This document shows, one piece after another, positions 33,308 to 41,934 of a stretch of 64,000 bases of DNA. Under the pieces are notes generated by a model. It was not told the origin of the DNA, searched no databases, and saw only the letters and a list, made by a program, of their open reading frames with translations. A program made the translations under genes and the position numbers. The DNA comes from CmP2 sp052084925. Its GTDB lineage: Bacteria; Actinomycetota; Actinomycetes; Actinomycetales; Micrococcaceae. Within the stretch, counting starts at the first letter, position 1, and each line of letters starts with the position of its first letter. The stretch is taken from contig JBQDEV010000003.1 in NCBI GenBank assembly GCA_052084925.1, positions 1 to 64,000 of the forward strand. Reading direction: 5' to 3'.

Positions 33308-33772
33308 TCACGAGTTGAGCTGGCAGGTCTCTTCCAGCTGGACCCCGGCCTCACCGAGGGCTTCGGTGTCGATGTCCTCGAAGGAGCCCGCGAGGATTTC
33401 TTCGCTGGACTGCTCGGGGTCGGCTTCGTCGAATGCGGTGTAGAGCACTTCGTAGGAATCGATGAGGCTGTCCAGGGAGCTTGCCAGGTCCTCGTCAGAG
33501 GCATCGTCACGGATGTCCTGGAGGCCGTCGGTCATCTCGCGCAGCGAATCCGCCATGTCGTCGGTGTTTTCCTCGTCCTCGGGTACCAGGTCCTCCAGCT
33601 CGTCGACATAGGCGTCGAGGCGCTCGCAGGTCTCCTCCGTGGAGTCGGAAGCGCCGCAGCCGGTAAGGGCCAGCAGGACGAACCCGGTGACGGAGACGAG
33701 TGCGACTCCGGAACGGCGGGACCGGCGCGTGATGCGAGGGGCGCGGGCAAAGGCAGGCTGGGTGAAGGGCAC
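33308..33772 (-). CDS. Small acidic lipoprotein
   Basis: A 154-residue predicted lipoprotein. A basic N-terminus (RRSRRSG) and hydrophobic segment lead to the lipobox LTGC (Cys39). The mature part is very acidic and helical, framed by two cysteines (in ETCERLDAY and the final ETCQLNS) that could form a disulfide. The start is GTG at 33772 with an AAAAGGAA site 8 bases upstream. It resembles the next gene upstream in layout, suggesting duplication. Function unknown. Confidence 0.75.
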   Translation of the reverse strand: MPFTQPAFARAPRITRRSRRSGVALVSVTGFVLLALTGCGASDSTEETCERLDAYVDELEDLVPEDEENTDDMADSLREMTDGLQDIRDDASDEDLASSLDSLIDSYEVLYTAFDEADPEQSSEEILAGSFEDIDTEALGEAGVQLEETCQLNS

Positions 33773-33837
33773 GGTGTGTTCCTTTTCGCTGGGTGGTGAG
33801 GTAGTGAGCGGGTGAGTGTAAACGGGCGGGGGCGAGC

Positions 33838-34242
33838 TCAGAGGGTGAACTCGCACTTGTCGACGAGGACGTCGGCTGCTTCGGAGATGTCCGGCTCGTC
33901 GGCGGCGGCGCGCAGCTGCTGGAATCCGTCGGCCTGGCTCAGCTCGCCGGAGGCCATGTCGAGCAGCACGTCGAATAGCGGCTCCACCGTTTCCATGGCT
34001 CCGGCCAGTTCTTCATCCCCGGCATCGGCGCGGATGTGCTGCCAGTCTTCGACGACGGCCTGCACGTGCTGGGTGGTCTCTTCGCTGTCGGTGCTGTCGA
34101 AGGAGATTTCCTCCTGCTCCGCGGCCAGGGAGTCGAGTTGCTGACAGCTGGCGTCCAGGTCATTCCCGTTCGAGCAGGAGACGAGGAGCCCTGCGGCGAC
34201 GGTAATGCTGGCGAGACTGGCGCAGGCGCGAGTCAGCTTCAT
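33838..34242 (-). CDS. Small acidic lipoprotein (paralogue of neighbour)
   Basis: A 134-residue lipoprotein with lipobox LVSC (Cys23) and an acidic, helical mature region bracketed by cysteines (ASCQQLDSL and DKCEFTL). This cysteine frame, the size and the pattern of Asp/Glu-rich helices match the neighbouring lipoprotein 65 bases downstream. No known domain. Both are encoded on the minus strand and are probably one transcription unit. Confidence 0.75.
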   Translation of the reverse strand: MKLTRACASLASITVAAGLLVSCSNGNDLDASCQQLDSLAAEQEEISFDSTDSEETTQHVQAVVEDWQHIRADAGDEELAGAMETVEPLFDVLLDMASGELSQADGFQQLRAAADEPDISEAADVLVDKCEFTL

Positions 34243-34367
34243 GGAAGAGATCCTCTAGACGAGACACAAAACTCCTTACACACTACAAGCCTTGTGCGGA
34301 ACTGGGTACCCCGCTTTCAGCCGCACGCGGTTTGCGGCACCGCACGTTCCGATGTGGTCATCAGAGA

Positions 34368-34553
34368 TCAGTCCGTAATGAGGAACTCGAAGCGCCGGAC
34401 GCGAGCCAGTGCGCGCATTTCCTCGACGGTCAGAGTCTGATCCTCTTCACGGGCTTCCAGCTGCTCTCGAGACAACCCGACGCTCGCCAATGTGTCGTTG
34501 ATGTGTCCGCGAATGTCGTCCGCGGAAACGCTCTCGACATGAATGGTGCTCAC
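34368..34553 (-). CDS. Short hypothetical protein
   Basis: A 61-residue soluble protein (MSTIHVESVSADDIRGHIND start; RVRRFEFLITD end) with helical, charged composition and no cysteine or membrane segment. The start is GTG and no strong ribosome-binding site is visible. It lies 9 bases after metB in the same direction, so it may be the last gene of the sulfur operon. Its amino-acid make-up is like real proteins of this genome, but no family was recognised. Confidence 0.55.
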   Translation of the reverse strand: MSTIHVESVSADDIRGHINDTLASVGLSREQLEAREEDQTLTVEEMRALARVRRFEFLITD

Positions 34554-34562
34554 GACGTGAAG

Positions 34563-35777
34563 TTACCGGTGCGCGGCGACCGGTGTTTTTCGCGGCGCGG
34601 GCACCGCGGCCAGCGCCCGCTCGAGATCCTCGCGCAGATCCTCGACCGCCTCGATGCCCACCGAGAGTCGCGCCAGGTCCCGGTCCGGGGCCTGCGCGGT
34701 GCCCTGAGTCGAACCGTGGGTCATGGTGGCCGGGTGGCTGATCAGCGACTCCACGCCGCCCAGACTCACCGAGAGCCCGAACAGGCCGGTGGATTCGGCC
34801 ACGGTGCGCGCACCTGTTTCGCCACCGCGCACCCGGAACGTGATCATGCCGCCGAATCCGCGCATCTGGCGGGCGGCGAGTTCGTGACCGGGATGACTCG
34901 GCAGCCCCGGATAGAACACCTCGGCGATCTGCGGCTGCTCAGTCAGCCACTCGGCCAGCTGTTGGGCATTCTCGGTGTGCTGGCGCATCCGTACCGCCAG
35001 GGTTTTCAGCCCGCGGGACGTGAGGAAGCAGTCCTGCGGCCCGGCCACCGCGCCGCCGGCGAACTGTTGGAACCGGATCGCCTCGGTGAGCGGCTGATCC
35101 TCCCACACCGCATCCGAAGTGATGACGGCCCCGCCGAGCACATCGGAGTGCCCGCCGATGTACTTGGTGGTGGAGTGCACCACGGCGTCGGCACCCAGAT
35201 CCAGGGGAGTCTGCAGGGCGGGGGAGGCGAAGGTGTTGTCGACGACGACTAACGCTCCGTGCGCGTGCGCGATGTCTGCCCAGGCGCGGATATCGATGAT
35301 GCTCAGCAGCGGATTGGTGGGGGTCTCCAGCCAGACGATGCGGGCCCGGTGGGAGCTCAGAGCCTGCTCGAGGGCGGCGGTGTCGTGCGGGGAGACGAAC
35401 ACGGTGTTCACACCCCAGCGCGCGTAGAGCTGGGTGAGCAGCCGGTGGGTGCCCCCGTAGCTCTCGGCGGCAGCGACCACGGTGTCCCCGGGGCGCAGGG
35501 TGGCACGCAGCAGGGCGTCCTCGGCGGCGATCCCGGAGGCGAAGGCGAAGCCGGCGTCGCCGTGTTCCAGGGCTGCCAGCTGCTGCTCGAGCCCGGAGCG
35601 GGTGGGGTTGGAGCCGCGGGAGTACTCGTAGCCGGACTTCAGGGTCTCCACCCCGTGCTGGGTGAAGGTGGAGGTCTGGTAGATGGGCGGGATCACCGCG
35701 CCGGTGAGCGGGTCGGGCTCCTGGCCGGCGTGGATGGCGGCGGTGGCGAAATTCTGGTGACGGGGCTGTTGGGTCAT
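34563..35777 (-). CDS. metB: Cystathionine gamma-synthase/lyase-type PLP enzyme
   Basis: A 404-residue Cys/Met-metabolism PLP enzyme. The PLP lysine is in HSTTKYIGGHSD, the phosphate-binding loop in FASGIAAEDALL, and YEYSRGSNPTR near residue 50 gives the Tyr/Arg contributed to the neighbouring active site. Sequence and length fit MetB (O-acyl-homoserine plus cysteine to cystathionine), though cystathionine gamma-lyase activity cannot be excluded. It follows metY by 7 bases in the operon and would bring captured sulfur into methionine or cysteine. Confidence 0.82.
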   Translation of the reverse strand: MTQQPRHQNFATAAIHAGQEPDPLTGAVIPPIYQTSTFTQHGVETLKSGYEYSRGSNPTRSGLEQQLAALEHGDAGFAFASGIAAEDALLRATLRPGDTVVAAAESYGGTHRLLTQLYARWGVNTVFVSPHDTAALEQALSSHRARIVWLETPTNPLLSIIDIRAWADIAHAHGALVVVDNTFASPALQTPLDLGADAVVHSTTKYIGGHSDVLGGAVITSDAVWEDQPLTEAIRFQQFAGGAVAGPQDCFLTSRGLKTLAVRMRQHTENAQQLAEWLTEQPQIAEVFYPGLPSHPGHELAARQMRGFGGMITFRVRGGETGARTVAESTGLFGLSVSLGGVESLISHPATMTHGSTQGTAQAPDRDLARLSVGIEAVEDLREDLERALAAVPAPRKTPVAAHR

Positions 35778-35784
35778 GACGGGG

Positions 35785-37164
35785 TCACCTCACGGTCAGA
35801 TCGGAAACGGAAGAGACAGGCTGGGCAGATGGAACAGCGCCAGCGACAGCACTGAAACCGCGCTGCAGATCGGCCCACAGGTCTTCGGGATCCTCCCGGC
35901 CCACAGCCAGGCGCACGGTGACGGGGGTGATCTCCCCGTGCTCCAGCAGCTCGGGACAGAGCCGACAGTGGGTCATGGAGATCGGGTGGGAGACCATGGT
36001 GCGGGCGTCGCCGATATTGGCGGCCAGGGTCATGAGCTCGAGCGCGTCGATGAACCGCTCCACGGCGGCCTCGCCGTCGGCTTCGCCCGCGACATCATCA
36101 GTGGTGGCGAGTTCGAAGGAGAACACCGCGCCGGTACCGCGCGGATAATCACGGCGGGCCAGCCCGGCATCGGGGGACTTGGGCAGGCTGGGGTGGCGCA
36201 CCCGAGACACCAGCGGGTGTGCGCTGAGCCGGCGTGCGAGTTCCTCGGCGGTGGCGCAGTGGCGCTGCATGCGCACGTCCAGGGTCTGGACGCCGTCAAG
36301 CACCTGCTGCGCGTTCCAGGGCGCCAAGGACGGACCCAGATCGTGCAGGTACTTGGCGCGCACCAGGTGCAGCACCGCGCCGTCGGCCCCGAACCGGTCG
36401 GTCAGAGACTCGTGACCGAAGCGGGCGGTGGGTGCGGTGAACTGCGGCCAGCGCTCGGGGCGGGTCAGCGGAGAGAAGTTCCCGGTGTTCACCACCACCC
36501 CGGCCAGCGCGGAGCCGTTGCCGGTGAGGTACTTGGTGGCCGAGTGCACCACGAAATCCGCGCCCAGGGCACCCGGGCGCACCAGGTACGGGGTGGCCAG
36601 GGTGGAATCGACGATGAGCGGAACGTCGTGGTCCCGGGAGATCTGGGCCAGGGCGGGCAGGTCCGCGATGTCGGCGTGCGGGTTGCCGATCGCCTCCACC
36701 AACAGGGCCCGGGTGGCGGGCGTGATGGCCTCCGACCAGGCTTCGGGGTGGTGCGGGTCGACCCAGGTGACGGTGAGCCCGGCCTCGGCGAGGGTGTCGT
36801 TGAGCAGGTCGGCGGTGCCCCCATAGATGCGCTCGGAGGCGACGACGTGACCGGAGCGCCCGGCCAGGGCAAACAACAGTACCGAGAGTGCGGCTTGGCC
36901 GGAGGCGGTGGCGACGGCCCCGGTGCCGCCCTCGAGCTCGGCGATCCGGCGCTCGAGCAGCGCCACCGTTGGGCTGCCGGTGCGGGCGTAGGTGAAGGCC
37001 GGGACCCGTTGGGCGAAGGCCTCGCGGGCATCGGCTAAGCGGGAGAAGGCGTAGGCCGCGGAGAGGTGAACCGGGGGAGCCACCGGGTCGGCCTGGAACA
37101 CGGCGGCCGGGTTGCCGCCGTGGATCTGCGCGGTGGCGGTGGTGGGGTCAGTGTGCGGGCACAT
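35785..37164 (-). CDS. metY: O-acetylhomoserine sulfhydrylase (MetY-type PLP enzyme)
   Basis: A 459-residue enzyme of the same PLP family, of the MetY group (long form with inserts). The PLP lysine is in VHSATKYLTGNGS and the start is IHGGNPAAVFQADPVAPPVH. MetY joins sulfide, or a small thiol, to O-acetylhomoserine. The ATG at 37164 lies inside the end of the upstream monooxygenase gene (17-base overlap), so translation is likely coupled. Context suggests it captures sulfide or sulfite-derived sulfur released by the monooxygenases. Confidence 0.85.
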   Translation of the reverse strand: MCPHTDPTTATAQIHGGNPAAVFQADPVAPPVHLSAAYAFSRLADAREAFAQRVPAFTYARTGSPTVALLERRIAELEGGTGAVATASGQAALSVLLFALAGRSGHVVASERIYGGTADLLNDTLAEAGLTVTWVDPHHPEAWSEAITPATRALLVEAIGNPHADIADLPALAQISRDHDVPLIVDSTLATPYLVRPGALGADFVVHSATKYLTGNGSALAGVVVNTGNFSPLTRPERWPQFTAPTARFGHESLTDRFGADGAVLHLVRAKYLHDLGPSLAPWNAQQVLDGVQTLDVRMQRHCATAEELARRLSAHPLVSRVRHPSLPKSPDAGLARRDYPRGTGAVFSFELATTDDVAGEADGEAAVERFIDALELMTLAANIGDARTMVSHPISMTHCRLCPELLEHGEITPVTVRLAVGREDPEDLWADLQRGFSAVAGAVPSAQPVSSVSDLTVR

Positions 37165-38263
37165 GGTGCACCTCCGGGGCATCGGTGAGAGCGGTGGTGA
37201 GTGGGTGGAGGTCGCGGGCGGGGAACAGTCGGCGCAGCTCGGGGGCCACGTCGTTCTGAAATAGCTCGAGCATGTCCCGGTGCTGGGCGCCGGTGAGTCC
37301 ATCGCCGTCGGCGGAAAGGTGAATGACCTCGTGCCCGAAGGCCTCGTGGTAGCGGTGCACCTTTTCGATCACCTGGTCCGGGGAGCCGATCAGCGCGGAG
37401 CTGTTCTGCACGAAATCGTCGTAGTCGCGCCAGGGGGTGGGCAGCCCGGCGGCACGGGCTGCGGCGGTGCGTGCCTCGAACACCGGACGGAACAGGTTCA
37501 GCGCGGCCTGGCTGGTGTGCTGCACCAGGAACCCGGCGGTGCCGGCGCCCACCAGGGCCTCGGCGGGGTCGCGTCCGGCCTCGGCCCAGGACCGGCGGTA
37601 GTAGTCGATCAGCTCGCGGTAGGGCTCGATCCCATAGGTGACGTTCGCGGAGAACAGCGGCTCGCCGTACTCCACGGCCAGATCCACCGAGGCGCGGCTG
37701 GTGGCAGAACCGTGCCACACCCGCAGCCGCTGCTGGTAGGGCAGCGGCCAGACCTCGGCGTCGTCGAGGGGAGGACGGAAGCGCCCGGACCAGGTGACCT
37801 TCTGCTTACCGGTCGGGTCAGTCGTGCGCTGCCACAGAGCGCGGAACAGCTCGTAGGACTCGCGGTTGCGCTCCCACTGGTCGGCCTCGGTGATGCTGAA
37901 CAGCTGGCGCTGGGCGGAACCGTTGCCCTTGCCGATCATCAACTCCAGCCGCCCGGAGGAGAGCTGATCCAAGGTGGCGTAGTCCTCGTAGGCGCGCACC
38001 GGGTCGAGCAGACTCAGCGTGGTGACCCCGGTGAACAGCCGGATCCGGGAGGTCCTCGCCGCCAGGTGACTGAGCACCACCGGCGGAGCGGAGGAGATGA
38101 AGGGACGCTCGTGGCGCTCGCCGACGGCGAACCCGTCGTAGCCGAGCTCCTCGGCGGCCACCCCGGTCTCAATCACCCGGCGCAGCCGATCGTGGGTGGG
38201 CTCGAGGGTGCCGGTGACCGGGCCGGGCAGGTGGGTGATGAGGGTGAGCAGCAGGATTCTCAT
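37148..38263 (-). CDS. LLM-class flavin-dependent oxidoreductase
   Basis: A 371-residue luciferase-like monooxygenase of the LuxA/alkanesulfonate type. Features: EELGYDGFAVGERH near residue 40, TSRIRLFTGVTTLSLLDPVRAYEDYATLDQLS, and GRLELMIGKGNG. It starts in the stop of the ABC ATPase gene (ATGA overlap) and its end overlaps metY by 17 bases. Its place in the operon suggests that it oxidises the imported compound or a product of the other monooxygenases. Confidence 0.85.
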   Translation of the reverse strand: MRILLLTLITHLPGPVTGTLEPTHDRLRRVIETGVAAEELGYDGFAVGERHERPFISSAPPVVLSHLAARTSRIRLFTGVTTLSLLDPVRAYEDYATLDQLSSGRLELMIGKGNGSAQRQLFSITEADQWERNRESYELFRALWQRTTDPTGKQKVTWSGRFRPPLDDAEVWPLPYQQRLRVWHGSATSRASVDLAVEYGEPLFSANVTYGIEPYRELIDYYRRSWAEAGRDPAEALVGAGTAGFLVQHTSQAALNLFRPVFEARTAAARAAGLPTPWRDYDDFVQNSSALIGSPDQVIEKVHRYHEAFGHEVIHLSADGDGLTGAQHRDMLELFQNDVAPELRRLFPARDLHPLTTALTDAPEVHHVPAH

Positions 38264-39966
38264 GGGGTGACTCCTTCTGTCACGGTGCTTGATGCGGTGC
38301 TCGTTGTGCTGCCGGCGATGGAGCCCAGTAGCTCCCGGGTGTACTCGTGCTCGGGTGCGGTGAAGATCTGGCCCGTGGGTGCCAGCTCCACGATCTGCCC
38401 GGCGCGCATCACCGCCACCCGGTGGGCGAGCTGACGCACGACGGCGAGATCATGGGTGATGAACAGGTAGGTGAGCCCCTCGTCGCGCTGCAGCTCGGTG
38501 AGCAGCTCGAGCACCTGGGCCTGCACGGAGACGTCGAGGGCGGAGACCGGCTCGTCGCACACCACCAGCTCGGGGTTCAGGGCAAGGGCCCGGGCGATCG
38601 CGACGCGCTGGCGCTGCCCGCCGGAGAGCTCGGCCGGGGCGCGCTGGGCGAAGTCCGCCGGCAGCGCTACCCGCTCTAGCAGCCGCCGAGCCGTGGCCCG
38701 GCGCTCGGCCCGGGTCCCCACCCCGAAGGCGTCGAGCGGTTCGGTGATCAGCTGCTCGAGGGTGAACCGCGGATCCAGGGAGGCGTAGGGGTTCTGGTAA
38801 ATCAGCTGGGCCCGACGCCGCAGCTGCCGCCACTGTTCCCGACCCAAGGTGGCGACGTCGACACCGTCGAAGTCGATGCGCCCGGAACTGGCGCTCTCCA
38901 GACCGAGCACCAGTTTCGCCGTCGTCGATTTTCCGGATCCCGATTCGCCAACCAAGGCGAGGGTCTCCCCGCTGCGGATCTCGAAACTCACCCGATCAAC
39001 CGCGGTGAGCTCGGCGTTCTTACTGGTGTTGCCGGGCAGTCGGAAGGTGCGGGTCAGCTCGGTGGCGCGCAGTAGCACCGGGGATTCCGGGCTCACCGGT
39101 TCGAGGTAGTTCTCGTTCCAACTCAGCCCGGGAGCGGCGGCGACCAGGCGGCGGGTGTAGGCGTCGGTGGGGTTCTCCAGCACCTCGGCGGGGGTGCCGG
39201 TCTCGACGACGCGTCCCTGGTTCATCACCACGATCCGGTCGGCGCGCTCGGCGGCCACCCCGAGGTCGTGGGTGACTAACAGCACCGAGATGCCCTGGGC
39301 CCGGGTGAGTTCCTCGAGGTGGTCGAGGATGCGCTTCTGCACGGTGGCGTCGAGGGCGGAGGTGGGTTCGTCGGCGATGATGAGTTCGGGATCCCCGGCC
39401 AGGGCGATGGCGATGAGCACCCGTTGGCGCATGCCCCCGGAGAGCTCGTGCGGGTATTGACGCAACCGCAGGGGCGGGCGGTCGATGCCGGCCTGCTCCA
39501 GCAACTCCTCGGCCCGGGCCCGAGCTGAGGCGCGCGGGAGCCGGCGGTGAGCGGTGACGGCCTCCGCCACCTGGTCGCCGATGGTGCGCACCGGATTCAG
39601 CGACACCGTGGGATCCTGGGGCACCAGCCCGATCCGGGTGCCGCGCAGGGCACGGAACCGGCGCTCGGAGAGCCCGTGCAGGTCGAGGTCGCCGAAAGAG
39701 ATCTCGCCGGACGTGATCCGACCGTTGGCGGGCAGTAGCCCGATGAGCGCGTGCGCCAGGGTGGATTTGCCGGAACCGGACTCGCCCACTAACGCGGTGA
39801 TCTCGCCCCGGCGGATCTGCAAGTCCACCCCGCGCAGAGCCGGCACCGGGCCGCGAGCGGTGTCGTAGTCGGCGTGCAGCTGGTGGACGCGGACCAGCCG
39901 GTCGGTGGGGTCCACGGCAGCTCCGGCGTCGTCGTGACGTGTTTCGGCGGTAGCGAGGGCAGTCAT
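38260..39966 (-). CDS. Fused dipeptide-type ABC ATPase (DppD-DppF)
   Basis: A 568-residue protein with two complete ATPase domains. The first (about 20-280) has GESGSGKSTLAHAL, LSGGMRQRV and LIIADEPTSALD; the second (about 300-560) has GESGSGKSTTAKLV, LSGGQRQRV and LVVCDEPVSALD. Each carries the oligopeptide-type C-terminal extension. It energises the two permeases encoded just upstream, 2 bases away. It starts MTALATAETRHDD at 39966; an upstream extension overlaps the permease gene. Confidence 0.92.
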   Translation of the reverse strand: MTALATAETRHDDAGAAVDPTDRLVRVHQLHADYDTARGPVPALRGVDLQIRRGEITALVGESGSGKSTLAHALIGLLPANGRITSGEISFGDLDLHGLSERRFRALRGTRIGLVPQDPTVSLNPVRTIGDQVAEAVTAHRRLPRASARARAEELLEQAGIDRPPLRLRQYPHELSGGMRQRVLIAIALAGDPELIIADEPTSALDATVQKRILDHLEELTRAQGISVLLVTHDLGVAAERADRIVVMNQGRVVETGTPAEVLENPTDAYTRRLVAAAPGLSWNENYLEPVSPESPVLLRATELTRTFRLPGNTSKNAELTAVDRVSFEIRSGETLALVGESGSGKSTTAKLVLGLESASSGRIDFDGVDVATLGREQWRQLRRRAQLIYQNPYASLDPRFTLEQLITEPLDAFGVGTRAERRATARRLLERVALPADFAQRAPAELSGGQRQRVAIARALALNPELVVCDEPVSALDVSVQAQVLELLTELQRDEGLTYLFITHDLAVVRQLAHRVAVMRAGQIVELAPTGQIFTAPEHEYTRELLGSIAGSTTSTASSTVTEGVTP

Positions 39967-39968
39967 GA

Positions 39969-40919
39969 TCAGGTCCTTACAGTTCCGGGAAGAGCGCGGG
40001 CGATGCTGTTGATGGCCAGCACGGTGGTGGCGATGACGAGGCCGGGCAGCAGGGTCAGCCAGCTCGCCGCGGCCAGATAGTTGCGTCCCTCCGAGACCAG
40101 CGAGCCCCACTCCGGGGCCGGGCGTGGTGCGCCGTAGCCGAGGAAGCTCAGGGCGGAGACGGAGAGAATGGCGGTGCCGAATTCGAGCACGGCCAGGGCG
40201 ATGATCGGGCCCGTCGAGTTCGGCAGCACGTGCCGGAACAGGGTGACGTACCAGCGCGAGCCCAGCGACCGGGCGGCGTCGACGTACACCGATTGGCAGA
40301 CTCGCAGGCTCTGGGAGCGGGCGATGCGGGCAAAGGTCGCAACCGAACCGAGCGCCACCGCGATGGCGACGTTGGTGGACCCGAACCCGAGCGCGGACAC
40401 CAGGGCCAGGGAGAGCAGCAGCGAGGGGATGGCCAGCAGTACGTCCACCACCCGCATGATGGTCTGATCCACCCAGCCTCCGAGGAATCCGGCGGTCACC
40501 CCGAACAATCCGCCGGAGACCAAAGCGATGACGACGGCGATCAGCGCAGTGCGCAGCGACAGCGCGGTGCCGTGCACCACCCGGGTGTAGAGGTCGCGGC
40601 CCAGGTGATCGGTGCCGAACCAGTGCGCAGCGCTCGGCGCCTGCAGCGCGCTGGCGGTGTCCCCGGTGTACGGGTCGCCGGGTGCGAGGACTCCGGGGGC
40701 GAAGGCTGCCAGCACGACCAGGCCGAGGAACAGCACGCTGAGCACCAGCCCGGGCCGGCGCAGCGCCCGGCGGAGCCGGCGCCCGCGGCCGAGCCCGGCG
40801 CGGCCGGGGTCGCGGGGGCTGGGGACCGCAACCGGTGCCGCGGTCACGGCGACGGCGGCACCCCGGTCGACCGGCGCGCTCGCCGGTGGCGTGAGCGGGG
40901 GTGTCACGGTGGAAGTCAT
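39969..40919 (-). CDS. ABC transporter permease, DppC type
   Basis: A 316-residue permease with a long Pro/Ala/Arg-rich cytoplasmic N-terminus (1-~55) and six membrane helices; the DppC marks are HWFGTDHLGRDLYTRVVHG and the coupling segment YVDAARSLGSRWYVTLFRHVLPN. A GAGG site precedes the ATG. It pairs with the DppB-type subunit encoded 65 bases upstream. Confidence 0.9.
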   Translation of the reverse strand: MTSTVTPPLTPPASAPVDRGAAVAVTAAPVAVPSPRDPGRAGLGRGRRLRRALRRPGLVLSVLFLGLVVLAAFAPGVLAPGDPYTGDTASALQAPSAAHWFGTDHLGRDLYTRVVHGTALSLRTALIAVVIALVSGGLFGVTAGFLGGWVDQTIMRVVDVLLAIPSLLLSLALVSALGFGSTNVAIAVALGSVATFARIARSQSLRVCQSVYVDAARSLGSRWYVTLFRHVLPNSTGPIIALAVLEFGTAILSVSALSFLGYGAPRPAPEWGSLVSEGRNYLAAASWLTLLPGLVIATTVLAINSIARALPGTVRT

Positions 40920-40984
40920 GTGAGCCTCGTTCTCGTCGGTGTCGTTTGTGTTCTCGGGTCGGTCTGATGCGGAGCGGGTTGGCG

Positions 40985-41932
40985 TTAGGCGTAGGAGTGG
41001 CCGACGCGCACCCGCGGGTCGACCAGGGGCAGCAGCAGGTCCACCGCCAGGTTCGCGGCGATGAACACGACGGCGCCGAGCACCACCACCCCCTGGATGA
41101 CGGGCAGGTCCTGCAGGGTGACCGCCTGCACGGTCAGCTGGCCGACCCCGGGGCGGGCGAACACGGTCTCCACGATCACGGACCCGGCCAGCAGGTTTCC
41201 CGCGATCAGTCCGACCATGGTCAGCGCCGGCAGCAGGGCGTTGCGCAGCACGTGTCCGGTGTGCACCGCGCCCCGGGTGATGCCCTTGGCCCGGGCGGTC
41301 ACCACGTACGGTTCTCCGGAGGCCTCCAACAGGGAGCGGGCCAGCACCTGGGCGATCATCGCCCCGATCGGCAGCGCCAGGGTGAGCGCGGGCAGCACCA
41401 GGGCTTCGATCCCGTCGGCGCCCATCGCGGGGAAGAGCCCGAGCTGGAAGCTGAACAACTGGATCAGCAGCAGCCCCACCCAGAAGGTGGGCAGCGACAC
41501 CGACACCGGCGGCAAGCTCAGCAGCAGATCGCGCAGCCGGGCGGAGCGGGTGTAGCTGGCGGCGAAGGCCAGCCCGCCGCCCAGCAGCAGTGCCAGCACC
41601 AGGGCGGCTGAGGCCAGTTGGGCGGTGGGCGCTAGCACCTGTCCGATCGCCGTCGTCACGTTTTGACCGGTCTGCACCGAGGCACCGAAATCCCCGCGCA
41701 CCGCCGCCAGCAGGTGGGTGGCGTACTGCACCGGCAGCGGGTCGTTGAACCCGTACTGCTCGCGCAGCGCCTCCAGCCTCTCCGCCGAGGCGGTGCCGCC
41801 GTCCATGCCGCCCGCGGCCATCGCGGAGACCGGGTCGCCCGGGATCAGGTACAGGATCACGAAGGTCACCGTGTACGCCGCCCAGGCCACGGCCAGCGCC
41901 AGCAGCACGCGGATGCCGATGTAGCGGGTCAT
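40985..41932 (-). CDS. ABC transporter permease, DppB type
   Basis: A 315-residue permease with six membrane helices. The DppB marks are the N-terminal YLIPGDPV after the first helix, the LREQYGFNDPLPVQYATHL external segment, and the coupling region YVVTARAKGITRGAVHTGHVLRNAL. It lies 2 bases after the binding-protein gene and belongs to the same importer. Confidence 0.91.
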   Translation of the reverse strand: MTRYIGIRVLLALAVAWAAYTVTFVILYLIPGDPVSAMAAGGMDGGTASAERLEALREQYGFNDPLPVQYATHLLAAVRGDFGASVQTGQNVTTAIGQVLAPTAQLASAALVLALLLGGGLAFAASYTRSARLRDLLLSLPPVSVSLPTFWVGLLLIQLFSFQLGLFPAMGADGIEALVLPALTLALPIGAMIAQVLARSLLEASGEPYVVTARAKGITRGAVHTGHVLRNALLPALTMVGLIAGNLLAGSVIVETVFARPGVGQLTVQAVTLQDLPVIQGVVVLGAVVFIAANLAVDLLLPLVDPRVRVGHSYA

Positions 41933-41934
41933 GA

